64,000 nt of DNA from NCBI GenBank assembly GCA_029891345.1, contig CM057009.1, positions 231,995,178-232,059,177 on the forward strand, written 5' to 3'. The notes below the pieces were generated by a model. That model made no database searches. It saw only the letters and a program-made list of their open reading frames with translations, and had not been told where the DNA came from. Made by a program: the position numbers and the translations under genes. This DNA is from Dryococelus australis. Taxonomy: Eukaryota; Arthropoda; Insecta; Phasmatodea; Phasmatidae. Below are positions 23,461 to 34,990 of this stretch, piece by piece. How positions within the stretch are numbered: position 1 is the stretch's first letter; every line of letters begins with the position of its first letter.

Positions 23461-23493
<33 letters not shown>
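23461..23493. repeat. (AAT)n microsatellite
   Basis: About 11 AAT units inside the left end of the hAT-like element. Confidence 0.9.
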
Positions 23494-23495
<2 letters not shown>

Positions 23496-24285
23496 GTTTA
23501 CCACTCTCAGAATTTTCAGGGTAAATGTGACCTAGCCCAAGCCCAGGAAGAGGAAACGAGTGCTGTCCTGCACCAGAACAAGCGTTTCTGGGCTCTGCAT
23601 CAAGCACTACCCAGCCCTGTAACGAGTGCTGTGCGGCACCATAACGAGCGCTGTGCAGCCTTGTAAAGAATGCAGTGCGGCCCCGTAACGAGCACAGTGT
23701 TTTCTATATTTGGCAGATTTTTTTGTAAATATTTGACAGATTTTCGAAATTGGTATTGGCAACACTGAACGAGTGTCCGTTGTTTGGCTGAAGCTATAAT
23801 GATTGTGGCCGGGCCACATAATAATAAGTGACTGGCAAATGAAATTTGTTTAATTTTATACGTGAATAGTACCCCCCATTCCTGAAAGTGTTTATTTAAA
23901 GTTGCTGCTCGGATGCCATTAGTTAAATATGTGTAGGCGTACTTTAAGACTGTCTTCCATGGTGACTGTTTCTTTGGCGTGGTGTTGTACACACACACTG
24001 TGGGGGCAATGTGATAAGTAATTTATGAAAAAAAATTTGGTGTTTTGTGCTCTTTAATTATAGTGAAGTTGTCTGTGGCAGTGATCTCTATGATCAAGCT
24101 ACGGTTTATTATTGATCATGTACACTTCCTTGCCACCATTTTGCCCAAGCTGTTATTATTTAGGCTTACATGCGTGCATGTAACCTCACTGTGACATTAT
24201 GAACTCGAGTGTAAGAACAAGATGCTGTTGTGTAGAGTGTACTGCCACAATTTTTTTAAAATTTAGGCCATAGTTTTCTTTGAGT

Positions 24286-26417
24286 ATGGCGAGTAAGAAA
24301 ACGTATTTCCATGAGCAGTGGCTAGACTTGCTCCCTTTACCCTGAATTAACAAATTGGACGCATAAAGTCCTAGGACACAAGGAACAAGAATTGTGTAAG
24401 GTATGCAAGAAATTGTTGGAACTAGGAAATTTTGGAAAGAAGGCACTCATAACTCATTCTAAAACAGAGCTACATAAAAAGTCGGTTAACTGCTCAGATT
24501 AACAAAAGCCTCTTGTATAATTTTCATCACACTGCAACTACATCAGGTGAACCAAGTTACAGTGGCTGTAATTTTGTCTCTTCTACATCTAGGACCACGG
24601 AAGCTGCAATTACAGAAGCCTCTCACCAAGATCCTGTGCATGTTCCAAGTGCAGACAAATTACTTCTGCCATATTATATTAAGGAGGATGTAACAAGAGC
24701 AGAAATTGCTTGGGCATTGAAAGTTGTAGGTAGTAGATACTCTAACAGTTCATGCTCTGATATAAGTGATTTGTTCTCATTGATGTTTCCTGATAGCAAC
24801 ATTGCTAAACAATTTTCTTTGGGTAAAACAAAGTGTTCCTATGTTATAAACCATGGAATTGCACCCAGGTTATCAGAAATTCTCAAAGGTGCAATTCATA
24901 ATTGTCAATCTTATGTTGTGTGCTTTGATAAGTCACTCAACAAAATAGTACAGAAAAGTCAAATGGATATATGTGTAAGGTACTATGATGTTAATATGCA
25001 GAGAGTTTTGACTCGTTATTGGAACAGTGTTTTTATTGAGCATGCCACTTCTGATGACTTGCTCTGTAAATTTAATGAAGGCGTGCATCCGATGAAGAAA
25101 TAAAATGTTCTCTATGTGCCAATGGATGGGCCTAATGTTAATTTAACCTTTTTGGGAAAACTCACAAACCAAATGAAGGAGGCAAATCCACATGGTAAGG
25201 AACTTCTAAATATAGAGACATGTGGTCTTCATGTTGTGAATGAAGCACTTAAAAAAGAGTTCAGTCACGTGAAATAGGATGTTGAAACTTTCCGCAGAGA
25301 CATTTATTTCATTTTACATGATTCACCTGTAAGACATGCAGATTTTCAAACTGTAACTGGTGCTTCATGTTTCCCTTTAAAATTATGTTCCACAAGGTGG
25401 GTGGAAAATGTGGCTTGTGCTGAAAGAGCAATATTTTTATACGACAATATAAAAGAGTACATTCAGACTGGCAAGCTTCCTCAGACCAAGCCTGTTAGTA
25501 ATGTGAAGGAGTGCTTGAATGATCCACTGATGAAATCCAAATTGGCATTTTTCAAACTTGTTTCAAATGAGTGTGAACCTTTCTGAGTGCAAAATTCCTT
25601 GCTTCTGTCCTGTACACCCATATTTGTGACATTCTGAGCAGCTTAATGGCAAGAATAGTAAGAGCTGACAAAATGCCCAAAAGAGATGGCGAAGCACTTT
25701 TAAACTTTATTTGGAAAACATAGACAAGTTTTTAAGGTTAATTCTGTTGACATTGGAGTTTTAGTAAAACAGCTGTTAAAATAAACAAAGGTGTCAGAAA
25801 AAGAAATGCAAGTGTTCAGATTTGATTGTAAGAAGGTTCTAATAGCTGTCATCAAAAAGATAAGAAAAAACAGTGGTTTTAGTCTAAGTATACTGTTTGT
25901 TGTGACAAGCTTGGATCCAAATGTTATCATATGTGAACCAACATGTGGTTACAATTGTATGAATAAATTGATAGAAGCATTACATGAAGCAAATCATAGT
26001 GACGATGTTTCTGAAAATGCAAAGCAGCAATATAGAAATTTATGTGTTAATGCAAAAAGTAATTTAAAGAGTGACTTTGGCATGTTTGAAGCTAATGTAG
26101 ATGTTGGCTTAGATAAGTTTTTCTCTCAGATTATGAATGGCAAATCCAACTATGAACAGCTGTGGGAGGTGGTTAATCTTTGTCTAATCCTTTCTCATGG
26201 CAATGCCTCTGTTGAAGGGGGATTTTCAATAAATAAATCATTGTTGGTGGAAAACCTACATGGGGAGTTACTCATTTCCCAAACGACTGTCTATGATGCT
26301 ATTAAGCACTATGGTGGGATAATTAATGTACCTGTGGATGGGAAGATGTTACTGTCTGTGAGTGCAGTCAGAAGTAAATACAGAGACTACAGGAAAAAAA
26401 CTTCAGCAGCAGAATGA
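24286..26417 (+). pseudogene. hAT-like transposase with N-terminal zinc finger (broken)
   Basis: From ATG at 24,286 (MASKKTYFHEQWL), a C-x2-C...H-x5-H finger follows in a second frame (ELCKVCKKLLELG then THSKTELHKK, about 24,390-24,480), a BED-like DNA-binding domain. The RNase H-like core spans 24,513-25,103 (KCSYVINHGIAPRLSE, VVCFDKSLNK with a candidate first Asp), then MDGPNVN with a second Asp and CGLHVVNEA near 25,115-25,250, and RWVENVACAERAI. The C-terminal part (25,791-26,417) has LSHGNASVEGGFSINK with the candidate Glu and the dimerisation region. It is broken by a stop at 24,346, shifts near 24,500 and 25,103, and stops near 25,277 and 25,586. The family is common in arthropod genomes; hAT assignment is by these motifs. 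Confidence 0.75.
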
Positions 26418-28543
26418 TGCAAAGAAGACAAGAGAAGAAAAAAGGAAAATTGCTAATGAGATTAGAAAATTGAAGGAAGAGAAGAGACTCAAGAGAATGG
26501 AACTTGAAGAACGGTAAGAATAGATAGAAATGAGAATTTCTACATTACAAAAAATTTTAGGAAACCCTAAAGTGCAGAAGATAAGAGTACCAAATGCAAA
26601 TAAAAAATTTTTTGGTTCAAAAACTCTCTGTAATGGTGTAATTAATGAACATATTTCTGTAACTGAACAGACCGTATTTTCGTACCCAAATCAACTATTA
26701 TTGACATTTTTGGTCAATTTTATCTGTGTAGGAAGGAATTAATGAACATTTTAATGTAATTGCAGAAGATAATGTGCGTGAAACAGATGAAGCTACCATT
26801 CACAGTGAGTTTATGCCTCAAACTTGTGTAATGTTGGTTTAAAGTGTATTATAATTTTTGTTGCTTAGTCAGGAATTTTCTTTCTTATGATCAGGAAAAG
26901 TCAGGATTTTTTATGGTCACTTTTCTGTGGGAACCCTGTAATATTAGACCAGTTGCAGCAAACCAGTCTTGTGCAGCTGATAATGAGACAGATAATAGTT
27001 CTTCAGTGTTAGACGAAGATAACATTGCTGTTGATACTAGTTGTGGCGATGTTGTTCACTGGATGGGGGAACAGAATCTTGCAGAACCTATGTGTCATCC
27101 ATTCACCGGTGTTTCTGGCATAGCACCAAATATAAATTTAGATAATAACTCCAGCAGAGCAGCAATATTTGTATTGTATTTAAATAACAATATTGTAGAG
27201 CATATTGTTGAACAGACGAATAAATATTGCTTAAGTGATAGCACATTAGTTAGTACAACACCTGATGAATTCTGAGTGTATATTGCTCTTCTGATATTGA
27301 TTGGTATCGTACAAAAACCTATACTTCAAAGTTACTGGAGTGAGGAAGTTACTGTAGATACATCATATTTTAATAATGTTTTGCCGTGACAGCATTTTGT
27401 AGCCCTAAACAAGTATTTGTATTTAGTGGATAAAGGAACTCTAGACCCCGCAGATCCATTACATAAAATTCACCCTATAATATTTATTGCATCAGATTCG
27501 TTTTGTGCTGTACATACACCATCAGGCAGGGTGTGCATCTGCGAATTATTGGTGAAGTGCAGGGGATGACTACATTTCATTTAATACAATAAACCAAAAT
27601 GTGCGAAATTCAGAATAAAGTTCTACAAACTTTGTGATTCCACGAACTCGTACATCTGTGACTTCAAAATTTATGTGGGGTAAGACAAAACAGATGGGAC
27701 TCCCACTAGCACAGCAATTGTGCTGCAGATGATACAGAAATGTGATCTGCTAAATATAGGGTACTCGTTGTACATAGACAATTGGTAAGTTCACGCAATC
27801 TTTTCCATAGACGGTTGTCTGCAGGAACAAATGTTTGTGGTACAGTTTGCACCAATAGGAAACATATGCCCAAAGAACTTGCGAAAGAAAAGCTGAATGT
27901 AGGAGAAGTTGTAGCCTACAGTAGCAACAATGTTACAGTAATGAAGTGGAATGATAAAAAGGTGGTATGCATGTTGTCTAAAAAACACACACTTGATTTT
28001 GCAGAAACAGGGAAGGTGCATCGGAAAATGAAAACTAAATTTTTGAAACCTGCCCCAGTTATTGATTATAACATGAAGATGAGAGGTATAGATAAAGCAT
28101 ACCAAATATGGAGTAAATTACATGTAATACGTAGATACAGCAAGACTTACAAGAAAAAGATTTTTTTTATGTTGTGGACATGATATTGAACAGTTATGTA
28201 CTGTGTAAACTGTTACATGGTAAAAAGGACAAAATATTCCATGTATTCAAACAAATTTTAGCAGAAGAACTTCTGGAATCCCACTTCAAAGATGATGTGC
28301 TCAAGAGACGGTCTGTGAAACCTGGAGATTTGCCTTCACGTTTGAATGGCCGACATTTCCCAGAGAAACTTGCTTCCTCTGCAGTAAAGGGGGCATAATC
28401 CGTAAAACGTTGTGTTGTATGCTTAGAAGCAAAGGAGGGTATCAACATGGAAGTGTGAAATGTTGCTTTATGTATTGAACACTTCAAGCCGTACCACACA
28501 CACAAGAATTATTACAGATAGCCCAGGCTTGTTTTATTGTACC

Positions 28544-28597
28544 TAAGTGAGTGAAGAGATTTGGGTGGCTCTTAACAGCAAATTATTGAGAGCCAAT
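28544..28597 (-). mobile_element. SINE 3' fragment
   Basis: Matches the inverted 3' end of the SINE at 6,856-7,109 (AGAGATTTGGGTGGCTCTTA). Only about 54 bases remain. Confidence 0.7.
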
Positions 28598-28759
28598 CAT
28601 GTACCAAAGTTGTTCAAACATAAGTCGGTGTGGAAATAATTATTTGTATTGGTAATTTGTTTTCTTATAAGCCACATATGATTGCTTTACTTATTATGTA
28701 AGTGGATTTTTGTACTATGTTTATGGGTATGGCATTATATATATTTGTATTACATACAT

Positions 28760-28980
28760 TTGTTTGAATATGCTTATATATATCTGTGTGTGTGTGCGTG
28801 CATGCGTGTGTGTGTGTGAACATACAAGCATATTCATACAAATATATGTAATACAAATACAAGTGTAAAAATATAAATTTATGTATACAAATATATTTAC
28901 AAATGTAGTTTTGCATACATGAATACTTACAAATGTCTATAGACATAAGTGTGTGTGTATGTGTGTGTTTATATATACAC
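28760..28980. repeat. TG/TA-rich microsatellite
   Basis: Runs of TG, GTGTGTG and ATAT. The open frame of 105 codons on the minus strand here is simple repeat, not a gene. Confidence 0.8.
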
Positions 28981-29010
28981 AAACACTTCTCCTGTTATTT
29001 GAATGATATA

Positions 29011-29584
29011 CAGGATGTCAATACTTCGGAGGAACGTTCCTCACATCTGGAGGATAATGAAAAAATGTTATATGAACTACTACAGCCCATATAACGTACA
29101 GTGTATGGCCTACGGGCGGGATTGTGTTACTGTGGAATGTCATTACAGAGTACGTTTGCATTATACATGGCACCTCACACCACAACACTACACCTAGAAC
29201 AATAGGAACGGCATAGGAAGTTACACGTGTGTGACAGTTTATCGTCGGCACTACAGGAAATGTTCAAAATGCCCTCCATCAGTACATACACATGTTTTAA
29301 CCTGCTGTTGAAGAGCCTTTAAAAGTCCCCACAAATAAACATCTAGTGGGTTCAATTCACGGCTCCCCTCGGGGGGGCTAGCATGGTGCTTGCGAATTAC
29401 AGCTCTGATGGCATTCCACAGTAACATGATCCAGCCTGCGGTCCATACACTGTACGTTATGTATTATGGGATGTAGTATAGATATGAAGCATTTGTGGAC
29501 CTATGTTAATGTAACGTTTTTTCATGCAACAGATGGGAGGAATGTTCCCCCAAAGTATTGACATACAATATTGCAACATCCCTA
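29011..29584 (-). mobile_element. Tc1/mariner-type TIR element, internally deleted copy
   Basis: The left end starts CAGGATG then TCAATACTTCGGAGGAACG; the right end, inverted, reads GGGATGTTGCAATATTGTATG then TCAATACTTTGG, so the left end lacks about 15 bases. TA borders both ends. Between lies a minus-strand transposase remnant with an ELNPLD-like box and HFEHFL-like end (about 29,250-29,400). A longer relative is at 52,679-53,408. Confidence 0.7.
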
Positions 29585-29898
29585 TAGTAAATTATATTGC
29601 TAAAAAATATTGAAAGTGTTGTATAAACATTAGAGGTTGGATTATAAATTATGTCTCTTTTTCGTAGAAGATGTAGTAAGAAATACTGGAATATGAATAA
29701 TTATAAAATACCACATAGAATGACTGGTATTGTCAAAGCAAGCTTAAATTATCGTGTGCCTCAAACAATAAAAATTTTTTTTTTGAAAAATAAAATTAAT
29801 AAATTAATTAAAAAGAAAGCTTCCATTATATTAAAATAAAAAAATTTTGATGGATTCCATGGTCTGTCAGGCCCTTAAGGTCAGTGGCTGCATATGGG

Positions 29899-29902
29899 TT
29901 AA
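29899..29902. repeat. TTAA, right target duplication of piggyBac
   Basis: Preceded by ATATGGG, the inverted element end. Confidence 0.8.
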
Positions 29903-29937
29903 CATCATAGTATGCTGAAACTGGACTGCTACACAGC

Positions 29938-29941
29938 AATG
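29938..29941. repeat. AATG target duplication (left) of the 1.8-kb solo LTR
   Basis: Repeats at 31,741-31,744. Between them lies 29,942-31,740. Confidence 0.65.
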
Positions 29942-31740
29942 TGCAGTGGTGCTGCGCTCGATTTGACTTTAGTTCCTGTCGTCGCCACCGACAGCGTGTG
30001 CGGAACAATCTCTTTGTGTGGTTTGGTATCTCTTCACTCCTCCTTTTGCTTTCCTGCCCCCACAGGGCCGCAGGGGTGTTGTTCAATTTGTGGTAACCCC
30101 TCATGGTGTCATTCTACTGGGGTTGACTACTCTGATAACAGATTGGGAAGATGTCGCTTGGTTGAAGGCTGCTCCTTCATCCAACATGGGATACTTCCAT
30201 ACTTAAATTGTAATATTACTGCCGGGCAGTCAGGTAATTCATCTTTGTAGCGAGTAAAGTGTAAATTTGTGGGAACCGCGACTGAAGGCAGAAATGAGTG
30301 TTGGAGAGTATAAATTTGTTTGAATCATGGAAAGTGGTTTCGAGTTATTAGTAGTGCCTAGTTGTGAGTACGCGGATTTCAGTAGTTTTTGGATTTCCAT
30401 GATTAGGCTGGTACGATTAAAATAGCGTTGGCATTATTAAGCAGAGTTTGGTGGTTTGTGCAGTATACTTGTAATTTGTAGCTTTTACGTGTTTTCCTCT
30501 GCCTCGTTTGGCTATTCAGACGTATTAATATTGCACTCCTTTCCAATACTGCGCAGAATGTTGGGATATAATGTTTTGGATTGTGTTTGTGATGTTGCAA
30601 ATTTTTTTTTACACAGTGCCTTGATAGGCCCGCCACTAATATTGAGGGTGCCGCTGTGTGTGTATTCTTCCTTTAAAAGTAAATTTTAATTGGGTTATTT
30701 TAATGCACTTGCCCTATGAGGGACTTTGATAGTCACGGCAGTGCATGGTTATTTTATTGTGGTTAGTTATAAAAGAATTGAGAGTTGTTTCTTCAGCTTT
30801 GCGCTAACATACCTGTTTTAGTATAAATTTTCAGGAGGTGGTATGTTATACTATTTGTGAGCCCTGCTTGTTAATTTGGAAACCCTTGTAACCCCTGAGG
30901 AGTGAAATTAATACTGGTGGTATAGTCCATTGAATTAAGGTTGGCATTGAACGTAATTTTATTGTAACTTGATAATATTGATTTGGGTCGGTGAGAAGTT
31001 TAAGCTGTTTATATTTGAGTGAAAGTTTTCATCATTAATTATTATTGTGTATTGTTCCTATGGCGAATAAATTTTGTTTATGCATGTTGATCGTTCACAC
31101 AGTTAACCTTGGTGCTTGCGTTACACATTCATAGGGGCCTGTGCTGAAAAAGGAGTAAACTTGTAAAATTGCAATTTGGGCAATTTAGGTAAGGTTTGGT
31201 GCATTGCACTCAGTGAATAGTGGTGTAACAGAGCCCAACAGTGTCTAAAGGTGCTTCTTGCTTGGTGAACTTTTAATTAGGGGTAAATTGAAATATTGCA
31301 TTTCTGCATTTTAGGTGATGTTTCAGATCGCTGTTCAGGGGGCATTTCAATGGTGCCATGGTAATATTTTAGTTACTTTTTTCCAGTACCTGAGGTTAGT
31401 TGATTATATATTAAAATCCTCTTGTGTTGGTTGCTTTTGCGCTCCTTTTTCTTGTACCTGTTGTTTGATATTTACATTGTAAAATTGCCTTTTTTTGGCT
31501 CCTTATTCAACCTAAAGAGAGGATATCAATTATTGTGTAATATGGTTCAGATGTACAATATTGCTGTTAGTCTAGTCTACCAATCCATTAATCATATTAA
31601 TGTTTTATATTAAATTGGAATTTATGTATGCTTGTATTTATGTACAGGGGTTATATGAAAATAAATTGTGATTGTTTTATAATGGTTTTGTTTCTCATTT
31701 ATATTTATATATGTATCGTGCTGGCATAAATGCCAGTTCA
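29942..31740. mobile_element. Solo LTR, about 1.8 kb, in RT/RNase H of element E
   Basis: Starts TGCAGTGG and ends CCAGTTCA, flanked by AATG on both sides. Removing it joins element E's RT end (FQKLKAF-like, 31,745) to the RNase H start (CSSPVSAYYDV, 29,937) in one frame, so the ends are exact. There is no coding content. AATAAA-type signals occur at 31,066 and 31,659. It differs from the 1.9-kb solo LTR family but has the same duplication length. Confidence 0.7.
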
Positions 31741-31744
31741 AATG

Positions 31745-32570
31745 CTTTAAGTTTTTGAAATGATACAATCTGTTCCTGTTCCCAATGCCATTGTAGATCT
31801 TTGTTTAACAAAACTCTAAGATAAGGTGTTACGTCTTAAATGTTGGGAACAAACTTTGACAGAATAGTTGCCATGCCCAGAAACCGCTCTACTTTTTTCT
31901 TGCGTTACAGATTATCAATGTTTTGGATGGCAGCTATTTTCTCATTAGCAAGTGCTGTACCATTTTCAGTAAACACATGACCCATATAGTGAACTTGTGT
32001 CTACCCAATTTTATATTTATTGCTGTTGAATTTAACACAATATTTTGCAGCTCTTTCCATCAAAGCCATTAGACTTTGGTGGTGCTCCTGTTTCATACTG
32101 CCCCAACATATAATATCGACATAGGTGAGTACTCCAGGCAACCCTTCAAAGACTTTCCCAAACCTTCTTGTACCGCCCCCATGGAGTATTAGTACAATAT
32201 TCTGTGATGCTCTCACTCAATTTAATTTGCCAGAACCCTTGTGATGCATCAAGGACACAAAAATACTTTGCACGTGTTATCTGGGTAGTGACTAGCTCCA
32301 CTGTCGGCAATGGAAAATGTTCCCTCATCAACACACATATTTAAGTCTTGGGGGGGGTCCAGGCAAATTCTAATACTATTGTTATGCTTGTGAACAATAA
32401 CAAGAGAATTTACCCATTCAGTTGGCTTATTTTTCTTTAGCGATAATGTCCTCCTTAACCAACCTATCCAATTCCTTTTTTTAGGGGTTCTCTAAGTGCA
32501 AGTGGTACTTTGTGAGGTGCATGGATCACAGGTTTTGGCATCCTATTGAACTATAATCTTGTATGCCCCT
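31745..32570 (-). pseudogene. pol: Element E reverse transcriptase (broken)
   Basis: Gypsy RT on the minus strand. From the right: KKELDRLVKEDIIAKEK (about 32,450-32,500), REHFPLPTVELVTTQI, KYFCVLDASQGFWQIKL with the first catalytic Asp, then the box YVDI where YVDD is usual, so one of the paired aspartates is lost. The thumb shows VHYMGHVFTENGTALAN and KFVPNI, and KDLQWHWEQEQ near 31,800. At least three frame breaks. The domain is interrupted on its far side by the solo LTR. Confidence 0.9.
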
Positions 32571-32599
32571 ATACCTCTAAAACACTATGGGTAATTACT

Positions 32600-33099
32600 A
32601 ATTAATTCAGAGAGGTTTGAATCCTAAATGTTAGTATCTACTGAATGAACTTTTGAACCAGGTCTAGCATAATACAAGCAGACAGACACAGAATGTGGAA
32701 GCAGTTTATTTCTCAACCACATAAAATTCTAATACCCTACCCCGACCATTGTAGGTGCACTTAAGGTAACACTTGCCTAGAAAATATATCTTTTCTCCTA
32801 AATAATTTACTCATTCCACATTGGAATTTAGCAAGTGTTTATGGCTGATTTTTAGCCTTTCAAACAATCCCATGAAATAAGATTGGAGTGTCCAACTTGA
32901 CATTAATGAAATGAGTATTCATCACTTCCACTTTGGCAGTCCATTCTGGTTCAATTCTGACATTAGACAAAGAGTCAACACAATCACAAGTGCCAGGCAG
33001 TGTTGATGATGCAGGTACAGATTCTGCGCACTCAACCTCAGCAACAATCATATCTTCTTCTGATGAAGAAGAAGATAAAGATAACTGTTCATGATGCAT
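32600..33099 (-). pseudogene. Element E protease (broken)
   Basis: Retropepsin region after gag. WTAKVEVMNTHFINVKLDT ends at the active-site position near 32,890, where the frame then diverges, so the DTG loop is broken. The C-terminal text (NYLGEKIYFLGKCYLKC, about 32,770-32,820) remains in another frame. An acidic serine-rich stretch (SSSSSEEDMIVAE) precedes it. Confidence 0.65.
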
Positions 33100-33104
33100 T
33101 TCTC

Positions 33105-33877
33105 TTACCTGTCTCTGGGAGCGTCACATCCGAGCAAAGTGATTATTGCCATTACATGAATTACACTTTGCATCATAAGCTGGGCATGCCCAACACTAGT
33201 GTTTTTTTTCCCACACCCATCACACTGAAATTGCCACTGTTCCTTGCTTTCTTGTTGGTGAGTAGTCACCCTTTTACCATGTTGTTTGGGATGTGGAGCA
33301 TTTCTGTTGAACTTAACCTCTTGTACTGCCACTGCTGCTGCTTCATCATGGAACTTTTCCAGGTATTTTGATGTGACCTCTGCAGTTCTATCTGCATGAG
33401 AGTAAGATTGTGTTTCTTCAAATGATGCTGATGCAAAGTAACATCTCGAATGTCATACACAATACAATCTTTTATAAGGTCAGCCCTCGTGGAACCAAAC
33501 TCACAGTTTTCTGATTTTTTCTTTAACTCAGCAACAAAACCATAAAATATTTGGCCTTCTTGTTGTGAGCACGTAAAAAAAAAATCATTACTCTCGTACG
33601 TGAGGTTACGCCTAGGTAAGAAATATCCATTAAACTTGTTTAGTAGAGTTTTCAAATCACATACCTCACTCTCACCAAATTGAATGCTTTCATAAATATC
33701 ATCTGCATCATGGCCCATGGTATTTACCAGAAGAGCTATCTGTCTTGTTGCTGGAAGATTCTACCCGACAATTGCCTCGTGGTAGTACTTGAATTTTGTT
33801 TTCCATTGCAACCAGTTGTTGGCGACATTCCCTTCATGCCAAAGTTTCTTAATGGGTTTCACTAACCTATCCATCAT
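33105..33877 (-). pseudogene. gag: Element E gag (broken)
   Basis: Starts at ATG 33,877 (MMDRLVKPIKKLWHEGN), 20 bases inside the 5' LTR. Capsid text includes LLNKFNGYFLPRRNLTYES, QQEGQIFYGFVAELKKKSE, CEFGSTRADLIKDCIVYDIRD, all standard for this gypsy lineage. The nucleocapsid end has a basic stretch (FNRNAPHPKQHGKRV) and a zinc knuckle (CDGCGKK region, 33,120-33,240). Frameshifts near 33,780 and 33,300 break it. Confidence 0.85.
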
Positions 33878-33884
33878 TTATTTA

Positions 33885-33896
33885 CCAACTGCACCA
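33885..33896 (-). other. Element E primer-binding site
   Basis: Minus strand TGGTGCAGTTGG immediately after the 5' LTR. It resembles the site of element F. Confidence 0.6.
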
Positions 33897-34065
33897 CGTT
33901 ATGGTTGTTAATGATAATATATAATGATAAATATAATTTATTTATTTATTCTATAATTTCATCGTATACATGCATGTCCTCCATTCTGCGTGCACCAACA
34001 CCAACCTTTCTTAGTTGCAGTTCCCACTAGAAAATGCTGGTGGTGCCAACCTTACTCTCCTTACA
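33897..34065 (-). mobile_element. Element E 5' LTR (169 bp)
   Basis: Pairs with 20,151-20,319. Begins CGTTATGGTTG (the 3' LTR has TGTTATGGTTG) and ends CTCCTTACA. Length is identical to the 3' LTR, with scattered differences. Confidence 0.85.
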
Positions 34066-34990
34066 GTATAGACAGATAAATAAAGAATTTTTAGCTGTTT
34101 TATTTGCAAGTAAAATGTTTCATCATTATGTATATGTGCTAAAACACTTGTTCAAACTGATCATCAGCCATTGATTTCTGTAATGAAAAAAACAATTCAT
34201 CATATTATTTAAATTAGATTACCAAAAATTAAATTGCAATTATCTGTTTATGGTATTAGGTTACAATTAGTTCCTGCAAATAAACTATTCATAGCTGATG
34301 CTATAAGTAGCACTTCTTCAATAGCAGAAGTTGGCAGTTGTGATACTAGTTTGAATTGTGTAATTCATTATATAAACATTCTAATAGTTTGAAAAATGAT
34401 TTTCATTCAAAATATCCAAACAGATGAAGTTTTAAAATTACTCATTTACTATTGTGAAATTGTTTGACCCACAGATAAAACTAAAATACCTATGTTGGGT
34501 CGGTATTATGGTTTGAGAAATGAAATTTATTATGAAGATGGTTTCTTTTTCTTTATCAACATAGCATATTTCTTCCCAAAAGTTTAAAACGAAAATTGTT
34601 GAATAAAGTACATGAAAACCATGTATAAATTACAAAAACAAAACTGCCAGATTGAAAACGGGTTTTTGTTTTGGCATGCTTAAGCAGATTATATGAAAAA
34701 AACTTGTTGAAAGATGTAAGATTTGTCAAAAATATTCAGAAAATAAAGTGAAACAAACACTGTTACAAGCTGAGCAATTGACATTACATTTTCAGTTTGT
34801 TAGCAGTGACATTTTACAATATGCCAATGTTGATTATTTGGTTGTTTATGAATTTTATTCCAAATGGTTATAGGCTGTTCACAGTAAACTGAGAAATTTT
34901 GAAAGCCCTGCTTAAGATGTACTCGTATGCACAATGTGCATTCTTCTACAATTTGTAAAATTAATATTGCAACGAGCCTGATCACTTTTT
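34066..34990 (+). pseudogene. Element F RNase H (rest) and integrase (broken)
   Basis: Directly after the LTR of E the plus strand reads QINKEFLAVLFASKMFHHYVY, completing the RNase H of F cut at 20,150. Then ADAISSTSSIAEV (tether) and integrase: GRYYGLRNEIYYEDG, KRKLLNKVHENHV (histidine motif), CKICQKYSENKVKQTLL (cysteine motif), and a core with FQFVSSDILQYANVDYLVVYEFYSKW including the first catalytic Asp. The second Asp and the Glu are not recognisable past 34,900. Many shifts and stops. Confidence 0.85.

Larger units (their letters stand above)
23338..26938 (+). mobile_element. hAT-like DNA transposon, 3,601 bp
   Basis: Terminal inverted repeats CAGGGTTCCCACAG at both ends, flanked by TAATA at 23,333-23,337 and 26,939-26,943. 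Inside the left end AGTCAG-type motifs occur five times in about 100 bases (AGTCAGGAA), and again three times near the right end in the same orientation. The transposase pseudogene lies at 24,286-26,417. The 5-bp duplication differs from the usual 8 bp of hAT elements. Confidence 0.85.
23240..28510 (+). pseudogene. piggyBac (DDE_Tnp_1_7) transposase, split and broken
   Basis: The N-terminal acidic part (23,250-23,337, with FEMLSSESLISEDEMD) stops at the hAT-like insertion and resumes at 26,944. Later parts show GIVQKPILQSYWS, then KFYKLCDSTNSYICDFKIYVG (second catalytic Asp region), LYIDNW, RKHMPKELAKEKLNVGEVV and MKMRGIDKAYQIW (third Asp kept). At the first catalytic position the usual SIDE-type box reads CICE, so that Asp is lost. 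A cysteine-rich tail near 28,410-28,500 (CVVCLEAK, CIEHFKPYHT) is the usual C-terminal zinc domain. Frameshifts occur near 27,275, 27,780 and 28,175. Confidence 0.9.
22460..29898 (+). mobile_element. piggyBac-like element with nested insertions
   Basis: The left end is CCCTTGCATCCAC after TTAA; the right end, read inverted, is CCCATATGCAGCCAC after TTAA. Removing the element restores a continuous RNase H reading frame in element E, which fixes both ends. It contains a piggyBac transposase pseudogene (23,240-28,510) that is itself split by a hAT-like element (23,338-26,938). It also contains a SINE fragment (28,544-28,597), a TG-rich microsatellite, and a TIR element (29,011-29,584). Confidence 0.8.

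Noticed and set aside
28665-28982. 105-codon minus frame rich in His, Thr, Ile and Tyr
   Set aside because: It is a translated TG/TA microsatellite.
20141-34075. Clean target duplication for element E
   Set aside because: Flanks read GATATG on the left and GTATAG on the right; they do not give an exact 4-6 bp match, so none is claimed although the split RNase H proves insertion.
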